Positions 45,556 through 54,804 are shown, numbered from the stretch's first letter. The stretch is 64,000 nucleotides of DNA from Natronolimnobius sp. AArcel1 (GCF_011043775.1 NZ_JAAKXY010000005.1:310001-374000), one strand, 5' to 3'. Made by a program: numbers and translations. The notes: generated by a model from the sequence alone, not told the origin.

Positions 45556-46422
45556 TCACTCTCTCGCTCCCGAACTGTACGGAAACAGTTCGTCGACGTC
45601 GGCCGCATCCAGTTCGACAAGGAACTCTGCGAGCCAGTCGGCCGCACCGTCGACCAGCGCCTCACCTTTCGCTGCCGAACTCTCGCGAGTCTCGCCACCG
45701 CCGACTTCGGGGTGATAGGCGTCCCAGCGCGGCACAAAGTATACTTGATCGCCCTCGAGTCCCTCAATCGTTGGCTCTCGAATTTCGAACTCGTCGAACT
45801 CGTCTTCCCGGACGAGATCTTCCCGTAGGTGCAACATCCGCGAGCTTTCGCTCTCGCCGCCGTGGACAGACGGATGCTCGAGTTCGTCCTCGATCTCATC
45901 GGGGATTGCGTCTGTCGTGCTCGTCAGGCAGACGAACGCCCCCTCGCCAGGAGGGTGGCGGTCAGCATGTTCTCGGAGGGCCGCCCGCAGCGCGGCCGGG
46001 TTCCCGCCGTGACCGTTGACGAAGAGGATCTTTCGGATGCCCTCCGCCTCGAGCGCTTCGATCATGTCGAGTGCGATATCCATGAGCGTGCGGACACCGA
46101 TGCGACAGGCGAAGGGGAACGCTTTGAAGTTCACGTTGTTCCCGATCGGCAGCGTCGGGTACTTGAGGACGCGTGCACCCTTCTCGTTGGCGCGCTCGAC
46201 GGCGCGGCGGCAGACGGCTTTGGTCTGGAAGACGTCGGTCCCGTAGGGCAGATGCGGGCCGTGGGGCTCCGTCGAGCCGAATCCGACGACCACGACCTCT
46301 GGTTCGAGGCGCTCGACGTCTTCGACGGTCATCTCCTCGATGATGCCGGAGGGGTGATCGCCCCTCGTTTCATCTAGTTTCGCGTCCCCGTCCGCGTCTT
46401 CCGTCTGATTTCGATCCGACAT
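45556..46422 (-). CDS. Creatininase-family amidohydrolase
   Basis: This 288-residue protein carries the creatininase metal site: GSTEPHGPHLPYGTD with glutamate and histidine ligands, ILFVNGHGGNPAALRAA, and a later HGGESESS. The family opens cyclic amides or cleaves amide bonds (creatinine, mycofactocin and FAPy-type substrates). An N-terminal acidic tail of about 25 residues precedes the domain. It starts 9 nt after the class III aminotransferase stop, so they are one operon. The true substrate is unknown; a lactam or amide of the aminotransferase product is possible. Confidence 0.88.
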   Translation of the reverse strand: MSDRNQTEDADGDAKLDETRGDHPSGIIEEMTVEDVERLEPEVVVVGFGSTEPHGPHLPYGTDVFQTKAVCRRAVERANEKGARVLKYPTLPIGNNVNFKAFPFACRIGVRTLMDIALDMIEALEAEGIRKILFVNGHGGNPAALRAALREHADRHPPGEGAFVCLTSTTDAIPDEIEDELEHPSVHGGESESSRMLHLREDLVREDEFDEFEIREPTIEGLEGDQVYFVPRWDAYHPEVGGGETRESSAAKGEALVDGAADWLAEFLVELDAADVDELFPYSSGARE

Positions 46423-46431
46423 CGCGACAAC

Positions 46432-47793
46432 TCAGTCGTCCCCGGTTCGCTCTCGCAGCGTTGCGCCGACCAGATCCCCCTCGAGATAGCTGCCGACGTC
46501 GCCGTTCTCGAGCGCCTCGGCGACGGTCTCGAGCGCTCCGCGGTAGCCCGCTAACGTTGCCTCGACGTCAGATTCGCTATGGCTGTAGGTCGGGATGTGA
46601 CTGCCCGTGTAGAGGACGCCGTTTTTGTGGGCTTCCTGCATGAACAGACTCCGCAGGAGGCGGTCAATGTCGGTGTCGTCGGTCGGCGCTGCGGTCGCGA
46701 TCTCGTCTGCGAATCCGATCGAAAATCGCGGCGGGTAGCCCGTCGCCTCGGTGACGTCCTCGAGGCCGAGGTCGGCGGCCAGTTCGTTGTAGCCGTCTCG
46801 AAGCTGTTCGCCGATATCGAAGATGTGCTCGTGGACCGGCTCTTCCTGCAGTACCGAGAGGGTGGCGTCGGCGGCCGCCAGCGGCACGGCGTCGCCCGCG
46901 TAGGTCATCGAGTAGAAGAAATCGTTGTGGTCGATGACTTCCATGAACTCGCGTTTCCCGGCCAGCGCTGCAATCGAGTAGCCGTTTGCCATCGCCTTTG
47001 CGAAACAGGTCAGATCCGGCGTCACGTCGAAGTATTCCTGTGCGCCACCGGGTGCAAACCGGAAGCCGGTCAGCACCTCGTCGAACACCAGCAGAGCGTC
47101 CTCGCGGTCGGCGAGTTCACGCACCTCCTCAAGGAAGTCGTCCTCTGGTGGCTCGAGATTGACTGGCGTCGTGACGATTGCAGCCACGTCATCAGGGTTG
47201 TCCTCGAAGATCTGTTCAACACTCTCGATATCGTTGTACTCGAAGGATGCGGTGTACTCGCTGACGGGATCGGGGATGCCGGCGCTCATGCTGTCGTTGT
47301 TGCTCATCCAAATATCCGGCCAGCCGTGATAGCCCTGGGTCGCGACGACGTCACGGCCAGTGTAGGCGCGGGCGAGCTTCGCTGCGAGCGTGGTGACGTC
47401 GTTGCCACTCTTGGCGAACTTCACCATCTCGGCGCAGGGGACCATATCGACGATTTTCTCGGCGACGTCCAAATGCAGCGGATGCTCCATCGTGTACATC
47501 GTCCCATCCTCGAGTTGCTCTGTTACAGCGTCGGTGACAGCGGGATAGTTGTGGCCCAGCAGGATTGGCCCCAGTGCAGCGTTACAATCGACGTACTCGT
47601 TGCCGTCGACATCCCACAGTCGGCTCCCCTCAGCTCGCTCGATGTGCGTGGGTGAGACACCTTGGACGAACTGCGTCGGGCTTTTGCTGCCAGTATGAGA
47701 GGCGCCCGGAACGAGCCGGCGCGCTCGCTCCGCGAGATCTCTCGATCGCTGTACGGATCGCTCGCTCGAGATTGTCTGCTGACCGTCGGACAT
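46432..47793 (-). CDS. Class III aminotransferase, glutamate-1-semialdehyde aminomutase-like
   Basis: The start is at MSDGQQTISSERSVQRSR, with TATA GCTTATCA (minus strand, 47818-47825) 28 nt upstream. The 453-residue PLP enzyme has the LVPGASHTGSK start of the GSA aminomutase group, VFDEVLTGFR, and PLP lysine K266 in CFAKAMANGYSIAALAG. It is probably not HemL, because it lies in a catabolic operon with creatininase- and ceramidase-fold genes, and such relatives act on amino sugars, taurine-like or other amines. It is the first gene of the minus-strand set 43.1-47.8 kb. Confidence 0.88.
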   Translation of the reverse strand: MSDGQQTISSERSVQRSRDLAERARRLVPGASHTGSKSPTQFVQGVSPTHIERAEGSRLWDVDGNEYVDCNAALGPILLGHNYPAVTDAVTEQLEDGTMYTMEHPLHLDVAEKIVDMVPCAEMVKFAKSGNDVTTLAAKLARAYTGRDVVATQGYHGWPDIWMSNNDSMSAGIPDPVSEYTASFEYNDIESVEQIFEDNPDDVAAIVTTPVNLEPPEDDFLEEVRELADREDALLVFDEVLTGFRFAPGGAQEYFDVTPDLTCFAKAMANGYSIAALAGKREFMEVIDHNDFFYSMTYAGDAVPLAAADATLSVLQEEPVHEHIFDIGEQLRDGYNELAADLGLEDVTEATGYPPRFSIGFADEIATAAPTDDTDIDRLLRSLFMQEAHKNGVLYTGSHIPTYSHSESDVEATLAGYRGALETVAEALENGDVGSYLEGDLVGATLRERTGDD

Positions 47794-47954
47794 TAGGTAC
47801 CAAATCACAACACAGTGTGATAAGCGCTTCGCTGCTGTAAACTCCAAACGAGGACAGTATAAGTCTCTGACCAGAGTGACCGCATCCGTCAGCCATCTCT
47901 CACCCCGGTAGATTAATACACTCGAGCACTGACCCGTACCTGGACACGATTCAC

Positions 47955-48974
47955 ATGCGAGCGATTGTCACGAATGGCGAGGGCGACAGTTGGGAGGAGA
48001 CACGAGACCGACCGGAACCCAGTGAGGGTGAGGTGCTGGTGAAAATACGCGCGGTTGGAATCTGCGGGAGCGACATCGGGTTGATCGACGGTGGTGGGCC
48101 ACCCTGGAAGGACCTGCCCGTCGTTCCAGGCCACGAAGTCTGTGCAGAGGTGGTCAAACTCGGCGCAGGCGTCGACTCGCCGTCAGTCGGAGACCGCGTC
48201 GCACTTCACCAGTTCATCTACTGTGGCACCTGTTCCGCGTGTCGCGAGGGCCGCTACTACCAGTGTGATGAGATCCAGGAAATCGGCTTCTCGCTGGATG
48301 GGGGCTACCGCGAGTACGCCGCTGTCCCCGCGTACACGCTAACACCAATCCCCGACTCGGTGTCGGATCTCGAGGCCTGCCAAATCGACTCGGCGGCCTG
48401 TACGCTCCACGCGATGGATCGGATCGACATCTCGGTGTCCGACACCGCCGCGGTGCTCGGTCCCGGTGCGCTCGGACTCTTCGGAGTGCAACTCCTCCGG
48501 GCAAAGGGCGTCGACGACGTGATTCTCACAGGCACCCGGCCGGAGCGCCTCGAGGCGGGCCGGGAACTCGGAGCGAACAAGACGATCAACGTCCGCGAGA
48601 CCGACCCTATCGAGGCGATCATGGAGTACACGGATGGAGCGGGCGTTGAGGTCTGCGTCGAGGCCGCAGGTGCCGGCGATGTTGTGAACACGAGTCTGAA
48701 GGTCGCGGCGAATCAGGGCCAAGTCGCGCTGACTGGCGTCTTCGATGCGAGCCGAGAGATCGATCCAGACGATATCGTGCTCAAGGAACTGACCGTCGTC
48801 GGCGGCGTTACGGCTGCCCACGCGGTCGAAGACGTGATCGAACTCTTCGAGCGCGGCGATCTCACCGTCGACGGCATCGTCACCCACGAGTTCCCACTCG
48901 CAGAGTACGAAGAGGCCCTCGAGACGGTCCGTAACCGACGCGACGGTGTCGTAAAGGCAGTTCTTCGCCCCTAA
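47955..48974 (+). CDS. Zinc-binding MDR dehydrogenase (sorbitol/threonine dehydrogenase-like)
   Basis: This 339-residue enzyme has catalytic zinc ligands in AVGICGSDIG and PGHEVCAEV, and a complete structural-zinc lobe, CGTCSACREGRYYQC. The Rossmann segment reads AAVLGPGALGLFGVQLLRAKG. It resembles polyol, threonine or galactonate dehydrogenases and should oxidise a secondary alcohol with NAD(P). TATA-like ATTAATA (about 47913) lies upstream. It is divergent from the aminotransferase operon and followed 59 nt later by a sulfatase gene. Confidence 0.92.
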   Translation: MRAIVTNGEGDSWEETRDRPEPSEGEVLVKIRAVGICGSDIGLIDGGGPPWKDLPVVPGHEVCAEVVKLGAGVDSPSVGDRVALHQFIYCGTCSACREGRYYQCDEIQEIGFSLDGGYREYAAVPAYTLTPIPDSVSDLEACQIDSAACTLHAMDRIDISVSDTAAVLGPGALGLFGVQLLRAKGVDDVILTGTRPERLEAGRELGANKTINVRETDPIEAIMEYTDGAGVEVCVEAAGAGDVVNTSLKVAANQGQVALTGVFDASREIDPDDIVLKELTVVGGVTAAHAVEDVIELFERGDLTVDGIVTHEFPLAEYEEALETVRNRRDGVVKAVLRP

Positions 48975-49033
48975 ACTACGCTGTCGGTTCAGCGAGCGCC
49001 ACTGTTATGTGATCTCATCTCAACGTGGACAGT

Positions 49034-50503
49034 ATGCCGACCCGACCGAACATCCTGCTTGTGATGACTGACCAGCACCGTGGCGACTGCATTGGTGCTG
49101 ACCCGAACGTTCCGAAAGACGCTGACGGCCGACCGCTGATCCACACACCGAACATCGACAGCTTCGTTGAGGACGGCGCGCTGTTCTCTCGTGCGTACAC
49201 GCCCTCGCCGTCGTGTATTCCGGCCCGCCGAAGCCTGTTGACCGGCCAGACGCCCTCGACCAACGGCGCGCCCGGCTGGGTGACGACTCCCTGGGAGTTC
49301 GATCGGACACTCCCCAGCGAACTCCGCGATGCGGGGTATCAGACTAAACTCACCGGCAAGATCCACTCCATCCCGCCACGGAGCAACGTCGGCTTCGAGA
49401 GCATGGACCAACACGAGGCGCTGTTCGCCCACGAAAACGATGACTACACGCGCTGGCTCGAGAGCGAGACTGGCGGCGCAGACGAACTCGCACATGGTCT
49501 CGGGCGCAACTCGTGGGACCCCCGCCCGTGGCATCTGGATGAATATCACCACCCGACGAACTGGACGACCCGAAAGGCGCTCGAGTTTCTCGACCAGCGC
49601 GACGAGACGCGCCCGTTCTTCCTGAACCTCTCCTACGTCCGGCCGCACACGCCGTTCGATCCGCCCCAGCCCTACTGGGATATGTACGTCGATCGCGACA
49701 TGCCCGACCCATACATGGGCGATTGGGCCGACGACGTCTACGGCGAGAAGATCCCCGACTATCCCGCAATCGACGCGTGGGTTGCCGATCTTTCGCCGAC
49801 GGTTATCCACCGCGCCCGCGCAGCCTACTATGGACTCATCACTCAGATCGACCACCAACTCAAGCGCGTGTTCGACAAGCTGATGATGATGGGCGAACTC
49901 GAGAACACGTTCGTTCTGTTCATCTCCGACCACGGCGAGATGCTCGGCGATCACTATCTCTGGCGCAAGTCCTACGGCTACGAGGGCTCGTCTCGCATCC
50001 CCATGCTGATGCAGTTCCCCGAGTCGATGGAGCTGCCCCGCAAACAGATCATCGACCAGCCCGTCGGCCTCGAGGACGTCATGCCGACGCTGCTGTCGAT
50101 CGCCGGCGAATCGGTGCCGGACTTCGTCGAGGGGCGCAACCTGCTGGATCTCGTCCACGACCCCGACCGGGAGGACTGGCGCGAGTGGTACCATGGCGAG
50201 CACAGTCCCGGCAGCTACGATCCGGAGAACGCCACCCAGTACGTAATCAGCGATCAGATGAAGTACATCTGGAACCAGGTCACCGGCGAGGAACTCCTGT
50301 TCGACCTCGAGGAAGATCCCGGCGAGGAGACAGATCTGACCGACGATGGCGAGTACGCCGACGACCTCGAGCGAGGGCGGGACGCGATGGTTGATCGCCT
50401 CACCGGCCGACCGGAAGGATTCGTCGAAGACGGTGATCTGTCGACGATAGAGCCGGGCGATGAGGACGTTGGCGATCCGGACGACTGTAGTTCGGACAGC
50501 TGA
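49034..50503 (+). CDS. Sulfatase (S1 family)
   Basis: The start is taken at ATG 49034 (an in-frame GTG at 49025 is possible). The 489-residue sulfatase has NILLVMTDQHRGDCIG with the metal-binding aspartate, the formylglycine motif CIPARRSLLTGQ with cysteine 61, and LFISDHGEMLGDH. The domain is full length with an acidic C-terminal tail. No signal peptide is present, so it works in the cytoplasm on an imported sulfate ester. It differs clearly from the sulfatase at 8524 and belongs to the choline-sulfatase/arylsulfatase-like side of the family. Confidence 0.93.
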   Translation: MPTRPNILLVMTDQHRGDCIGADPNVPKDADGRPLIHTPNIDSFVEDGALFSRAYTPSPSCIPARRSLLTGQTPSTNGAPGWVTTPWEFDRTLPSELRDAGYQTKLTGKIHSIPPRSNVGFESMDQHEALFAHENDDYTRWLESETGGADELAHGLGRNSWDPRPWHLDEYHHPTNWTTRKALEFLDQRDETRPFFLNLSYVRPHTPFDPPQPYWDMYVDRDMPDPYMGDWADDVYGEKIPDYPAIDAWVADLSPTVIHRARAAYYGLITQIDHQLKRVFDKLMMMGELENTFVLFISDHGEMLGDHYLWRKSYGYEGSSRIPMLMQFPESMELPRKQIIDQPVGLEDVMPTLLSIAGESVPDFVEGRNLLDLVHDPDREDWREWYHGEHSPGSYDPENATQYVISDQMKYIWNQVTGEELLFDLEEDPGEETDLTDDGEYADDLERGRDAMVDRLTGRPEGFVEDGDLSTIEPGDEDVGDPDDCSSDS

Positions 50504-50556
50504 GCCGGGACCGCCGCGAGCACAAACTCTTTATCCCATCGCGAGTGCTCTTATCC

Positions 50557-51324
50557 ATGGTACTAACAGCCATACAGCTGTTTACGCTCAGCGATGTTGA
50601 GGAGTCAGTCCCGGACAGTATCGACCGCGTCGGCGACACGTCGTTTGACGGCGTCGAGTTTTACGACGCACAGCTGGATGCCCTCGCAGACGACGAAACG
50701 CTTCGACGAACCCGCGACGCGTTGGCGGCCACTGACCTCGAGGTCGCCGCGTCCCACATCGGCGTCGAGCGCCTTGAGTCCTCACTCGAGGACGTGGTCA
50801 GTGTCTGCACCGAGATTGGGTGTTCGACGCTCGTCATTCCAACGTACGACACCGACGCATTCGAGACACGCGAGGGAATAATCGACGCTGCCGACCGAAT
50901 CGCTGGGCTGGCTGCAGAGCTCGAAGCGCACGGTATCGACTTGCTGTATCACAACCACACCTTCGAGTTCGATGAGGTTGACGGCGATACCGCGTTTGAG
51001 ATATTTGTCGAGGCGTCCAACGGTCGGTTTGGCTTCCAGCCCGATGTTGGGCTCGCAACCCACGCCGACTACGACGCGCTGGCCCTGTTGGATCTCGTCG
51101 CTGACCGATCGCCGATCGTGCATCTCACCGATTCGGTGCCAGACGACGATGCAGCGTTGCACGCCGATGTCGGGGAGGGAGTCGTCGACGTCGAAGCCTG
51201 CGCTGACGCCGCCACAGCAATCGGTGCTGAGTGGATCGTCTGCGAGAACGGTGTGACTGACGACCCAATCGCGGCGCTCGAGCATGGCAGCGAGGCGTTT
51301 GAGTCGCTGGCAAATCGGGACTAA
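50557..51324 (+). CDS. Sugar phosphate isomerase/epimerase (AP endonuclease 2 TIM barrel)
   Basis: The start is at MVLTAIQLFTLSDVEES; CTTTATCC (50529-50536) lies about 25 nt upstream, so the mRNA is probably leaderless. This 255-residue xylose-isomerase-like TIM barrel has DGVEFYDAQLD, LLYHNHTFEFDE (metal-binding His and Glu region), FQPDVGLATHA and IVCENGV. Relatives isomerise or dehydrate keto-inositols and keto sugars and often partner Gfo/Idh dehydrogenases, of which three lie downstream. The substrate is unknown. Confidence 0.88.
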   Translation: MVLTAIQLFTLSDVEESVPDSIDRVGDTSFDGVEFYDAQLDALADDETLRRTRDALAATDLEVAASHIGVERLESSLEDVVSVCTEIGCSTLVIPTYDTDAFETREGIIDAADRIAGLAAELEAHGIDLLYHNHTFEFDEVDGDTAFEIFVEASNGRFGFQPDVGLATHADYDALALLDLVADRSPIVHLTDSVPDDDAALHADVGEGVVDVEACADAATAIGAEWIVCENGVTDDPIAALEHGSEAFESLANRD

Positions 51325-51406
51325 TACGTCGACGAGATTCGCACCGGGTGCAAAAAGCAAGGATTGAAGTTACGGTTTGACGTACGTGCCATGAGTTGAC
51401 ATATCT

Positions 51407-52495
51407 ATGTCGAACAGAGTATCAGTTCACAATCCAAATGCCTGTTACAACGGGTATACGTTGTTTGCCGAATCGTACGAGCATCCCGAAAAAAGCCCGG
51501 ATGGAACCGGAACGGTCTACCTCATCGATATGGAGGGGCAGCCAGTCCACCGCTGGGAGGTAGAGACGGCACTTCAGTCGCACTGTCGGCTGTTGCCGAA
51601 CGGTAATTTGCTGTATCCGACTCGCGACCGATCGGATATCGAACAGGCTGGGTTACGGGAACTTGACCCTGATGGCGAAGTCGTCTGGTCGTTCCACTGT
51701 CGGATCGATCACGATTACCAGGTCCTCGAGGGTGATCACATGCTGTTACACACGATCAGAGATTCGATGACACCCACGATTGGCCCTGAACTCAAACGCA
51801 ATCCCTACATCGTCGAGATCGACCGCAAGAAAAACCTCCATTGGGAGTGGGACGGCGCGGACCACTACGACGACCTCCGCGAGCATCTTCCTGACGATGA
51901 GTGGGAGTACGTCGCCCACCGTATCGAGAGCGAGTATCCCTTCGACTGGGCTCACAACAACACGCTCGAGGTCATCCCCGAGAACGAGACGGCCAAAATC
52001 GAGCGCGAACGCGGCGGCCCGGTCCGGTTCGAACCTGGCAATATCGTCTTCTCTTACCGCTCGATCGACGTTATCGGTGTCATCGACTATCCCAGCGGCG
52101 AGATCGTCTGGGCGTGGGGGCCGGACGAACTCGACGGCCAACACCTTCCGCACGTCCTCGAGAATGGGAACCTGTTGATCTTCGATAATGGGGCCGAGCG
52201 CGGCTACTCGCGGGTGATCGAACTTGATCCACTCACTGAGGAAATCGTCTGGGAGTACACTGGTTCACCGAAATCGTCGTTCTACAGCCCGTTCATCTCC
52301 GGTGCTCGTCGCCTTCCTAACGGCAACACGCTAATCTGTGAAGGAAGTGAGCGCCGACTATTCGAAGTGACATCGGACGGCGAGATCGTCTGGGATTTCG
52401 TCAGTCCGTTCGCCGAAACGGGCTCGCTCGGAACCGTCTACCGCTGCCAACGCTACTCGCCGGAGTACGTCGAACCACTGCTCGAGTCGATCTGA
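51407..52495 (+). CDS. Arylsulfotransferase (ASST)-like beta-propeller protein
   Basis: This 362-residue protein has repeated beta-propeller blades with the pattern RLLPNGNLLYPT, DPDGEVVWSF, LPHVLENGNLLIFDNG and RRLPNGNTLICEG, and with DWAHNNTLEVIPEN in the middle. This matches the arylsulfotransferase (ASST) and related propeller family. ASST moves sulfate between phenols, but this copy lacks a signal peptide and may be a propeller of other function. It stands next to a sulfatase and isomerase, which supports a link to sulfated substrates; that link is inference. Confidence 0.72.
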   Translation: MSNRVSVHNPNACYNGYTLFAESYEHPEKSPDGTGTVYLIDMEGQPVHRWEVETALQSHCRLLPNGNLLYPTRDRSDIEQAGLRELDPDGEVVWSFHCRIDHDYQVLEGDHMLLHTIRDSMTPTIGPELKRNPYIVEIDRKKNLHWEWDGADHYDDLREHLPDDEWEYVAHRIESEYPFDWAHNNTLEVIPENETAKIERERGGPVRFEPGNIVFSYRSIDVIGVIDYPSGEIVWAWGPDELDGQHLPHVLENGNLLIFDNGAERGYSRVIELDPLTEEIVWEYTGSPKSSFYSPFISGARRLPNGNTLICEGSERRLFEVTSDGEIVWDFVSPFAETGSLGTVYRCQRYSPEYVEPLLESI

Positions 52496-52536
52496 ACGAG
52501 GTAATTGCAGAAACAACCCCAGCGTAAAACCGCTGG

Positions 52537-53772
52537 TTAGTCCAGTAGCGTCTCCGTATTAGCCTGGATTTTTCGGATCGCGTCCGCAACTGACCGAATT
52601 CCGTCTTCCTCGGCCAGCAATACCTCGTGAGGGTAAGTGATGTTCGTCTCACACAGTTCCTCGACGCCTGGCAGATGGCGAGTCGGATAGTTCGGTAGAT
52701 CGACGTCGTCTGGAACCAATCGACCAACCTCTTCGCGGTAAAAGGCCGGCTGGCGGTACAGCGGCATTTCGTACCCTTCTCCGACCGGGACGCCTTCCGC
52801 CTGTAGCGCCTCGATGAACGTCTCCCGTGGAAGGCCGTCGAACGCCGCCGAATCGTACCGGAAATTCTCAATACAGTACCCACGGGCAGTGATCCGCTCG
52901 TCACGAGGTTTCGTCTGAATTCCCTCGATGTCCGCGAGTTCAGCGAGCAGAATCTCCTCGTTTCGTTCACGGGTTTGGTTCTCCGCTTCGAGCGTCTCGA
53001 GTTGGCCCAGTGCGAGGGCGGCCTGGAGTTCTGAGAGTCGCGCGTTCGTCGAGAGTCGGTAGTGGTAATATCCTGTTGCACCCTGCCGACGGCCGATGTT
53101 GTGCATGAGGCGTGCGCGGTCGGCAAGCACGTCGTCATCGGTGACGATGATCCCGCCCTCGCCGCTCGAGAGCGATTTCGTCTCCTGGAAGGAGAACGTC
53201 CCGAAGTCACCGAACGTGCCCACCTTCTCGCCGCACCACTCCGAGCCCTGTGCGTGAGCGGCGTCCTCGATGAGGAACAGATCGTGTTCCTCAATGATCG
53301 GCAGCAGTCGGTCCATATCCATCGGATAGCCTGCAAAGTGGACGCCAAGGATTCCGACGGTCCGATCAGTAATGCGTTCCTCAAGATGCTCGAGGTCGAT
53401 GTTATACGTTTCAACATTCGTATCAACGAAGCGAGGCACTGCGCCGACAGTGGGAATCGCGCTTGCGCTCGCGATGAACGAATACGACGGGACAATCACC
53501 TCATCACCCGGCTGGACACCGCAGGCGCGCAGTGCCAGTTCAATCGCGACAGTTCCGTTCGAGACCGCAATGGCGTGTTCTGCGTCGTGGTAGTCGGCGA
53601 ACGCCGCCTCGAGACGGTCACAGGCGTCAGCGCCGTCGCTGTTGCGACACCAGTTGCCGCTCTCGAGGACAGCCTCGACGTACTGCCTGCTCGAGTCGTT
53701 TAGTTGTGGCCACTCCGGAACCTCGAGTGTTGCAGCGGCTTTCGGACCGCCAGTAATGGCTAGCTCACCCAT
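52537..53772 (-). CDS. DegT/DnrJ/EryC1/StrS-family aminotransferase
   Basis: The start is at MGELAITGGPKAAATLEVPE; the frame is open far upstream to 54666, but that part is antisense to a Gfo/Idh gene. The 411-residue enzyme has FLIEDAAHAQGSEW (PLP-ring aspartate), FSFQETKSLSSGEGG with PLP lysine K199, and the family start after the substrate loop. Members aminate keto sugars or scyllo-inosose, or act as dehydratases on sugars. It is divergent from the Gfo/Idh gene at 53908, which could supply its keto substrate as in inosose pathways; this is inference. Confidence 0.92.
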   Translation of the reverse strand: MGELAITGGPKAAATLEVPEWPQLNDSSRQYVEAVLESGNWCRNSDGADACDRLEAAFADYHDAEHAIAVSNGTVAIELALRACGVQPGDEVIVPSYSFIASASAIPTVGAVPRFVDTNVETYNIDLEHLEERITDRTVGILGVHFAGYPMDMDRLLPIIEEHDLFLIEDAAHAQGSEWCGEKVGTFGDFGTFSFQETKSLSSGEGGIIVTDDDVLADRARLMHNIGRRQGATGYYHYRLSTNARLSELQAALALGQLETLEAENQTRERNEEILLAELADIEGIQTKPRDERITARGYCIENFRYDSAAFDGLPRETFIEALQAEGVPVGEGYEMPLYRQPAFYREEVGRLVPDDVDLPNYPTRHLPGVEELCETNITYPHEVLLAEEDGIRSVADAIRKIQANTETLLD

Positions 53773-53907
53773 AGTCGTCGGTATGCGATTGTGTACCATC
53801 CAGTAAATAGATGACGGTGTCGTTGGATACAGAGCCCACTGGTGCGAACCAGTCGATCCCGAAACGGACCCCAGTTTTATGCGTCGTCCGCACGTCAGGA
53901 GTATCAG

Positions 53908-54804
53908 ATGATCGATATCGGCATTCTCGGCCTGGACACCTCCCACCCTGGCAAATTCACGGAGATATTTGCATCGGATGAGCGCACCGCTGTCACAGCA
54001 GTCTGGGATGGCGGCGATGTCCGAGACACCGAACACTGTGAACAGTTCTGTCGAGAATACGATGTGACCAACTACGAGCGACCGGCCACCATGTGCGGTG
54101 AGGTCGATGCAGCCGTCGTCACTACGGTCAACTGGAACACCCATCGCGAATTGGCGGCCCCGTTCCTCCGAAATGGCACGCCTGTGTTGATCGACAAACC
54201 GATTGCCGGTTGCGTAGCCGATGTGGATGCTATCGTCGAGGCTGCTCGAGCGGGCGGCGCGCCACTGTTTGGTGGATCTGCCGTCCCGTTTCACCCACAG
54301 TTCGATGTCCTCGAAACACTCCCTGAACGCCGAACAGTATACTGTGTCGGATATAACGATCCGTTCTACTACGGGTGCCATCTCGTTGATTCGGTTCGAC
54401 GAATTGTCGACTCGAACTGGCTCGAGATCGAACCCAACGATGCACCGGGGACGAGCGTCGACGTGACGTTCGCAGACGGCTCGTACGCCTCCCTGCAGTT
54501 CGATGGACCCGATGTAGACGGGACGTTCGCGTTTCTCACAACCGACGAACACCATACCCATTCCATTACAATCGAAAGTGATGCAGACGAGCTGGATCGG
54601 ATGTACCGATCGTACCTGGACGCGTTCGTCGACTGTATCGAGACCGGTAGGGATGACCGAGATCAACTCGTCGACGCTGCAACGTTGCTGCTCGGTGTTC
54701 AGGCCGCACTCACAACTGACGATGTGGTATCGCCCGAGAGTGATGCACTCGCCGATAGTGTCGTGGACAGCACTGCGTTTGTATCACAGTATTCTCCCTA
54801 CTAA
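53908..54804 (+). CDS. Gfo/Idh/MocA-family oxidoreductase
   Basis: The start is at MIDIGILGLDTSHPGKFTEI, with TTTTATG (53874-53880) about 30 nt upstream. This 298-residue protein is shorter than usual. The conserved lysine is in LIDKPIAGCVADV (DKP rather than EKP), and the catalytic region reads YYGCHLVDSVRRIV. The nucleotide loop is LGLDTSHPGK rather than GxGxxG. It is divergent from the DegT aminotransferase. A hairpin-forming ACTGGT-GCGA-ACCAGT (53838-53853) lies between them. The substrate is unknown. Confidence 0.87.
   Translation: MIDIGILGLDTSHPGKFTEIFASDERTAVTAVWDGGDVRDTEHCEQFCREYDVTNYERPATMCGEVDAAVVTTVNWNTHRELAAPFLRNGTPVLIDKPIAGCVADVDAIVEAARAGGAPLFGGSAVPFHPQFDVLETLPERRTVYCVGYNDPFYYGCHLVDSVRRIVDSNWLEIEPNDAPGTSVDVTFADGSYASLQFDGPDVDGTFAFLTTDEHHTHSITIESDADELDRMYRSYLDAFVDCIETGRDDRDQLVDAATLLLGVQAALTTDDVVSPESDALADSVVDSTAFVSQYSPY

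Noticed and set aside
46579-47655. A 358-codon plus-strand frame opposite the class III aminotransferase.
   Set aside because: It is antisense, has no domain, and its composition comes from codon bias of the real gene.
46432-47793. HemL (haem biosynthesis glutamate-1-semialdehyde aminomutase).
   Set aside because: It is similar in family, but the operon is catabolic and sequence details differ; only the aminotransferase class is supported.
48989-50203. A 404-codon open frame on the minus strand opposite the sulfatase gene.
   Set aside because: It is antisense to a clear sulfatase with intact motifs; long antisense frames are common in GC-rich haloarchaeal genes. It has no domain pattern.
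53773-54666. An N-terminal extension of the DegT aminotransferase of about 300 codons.
   Set aside because: The frame stays open only because it is antisense to a Gfo/Idh gene; the family N terminus begins at 53772.
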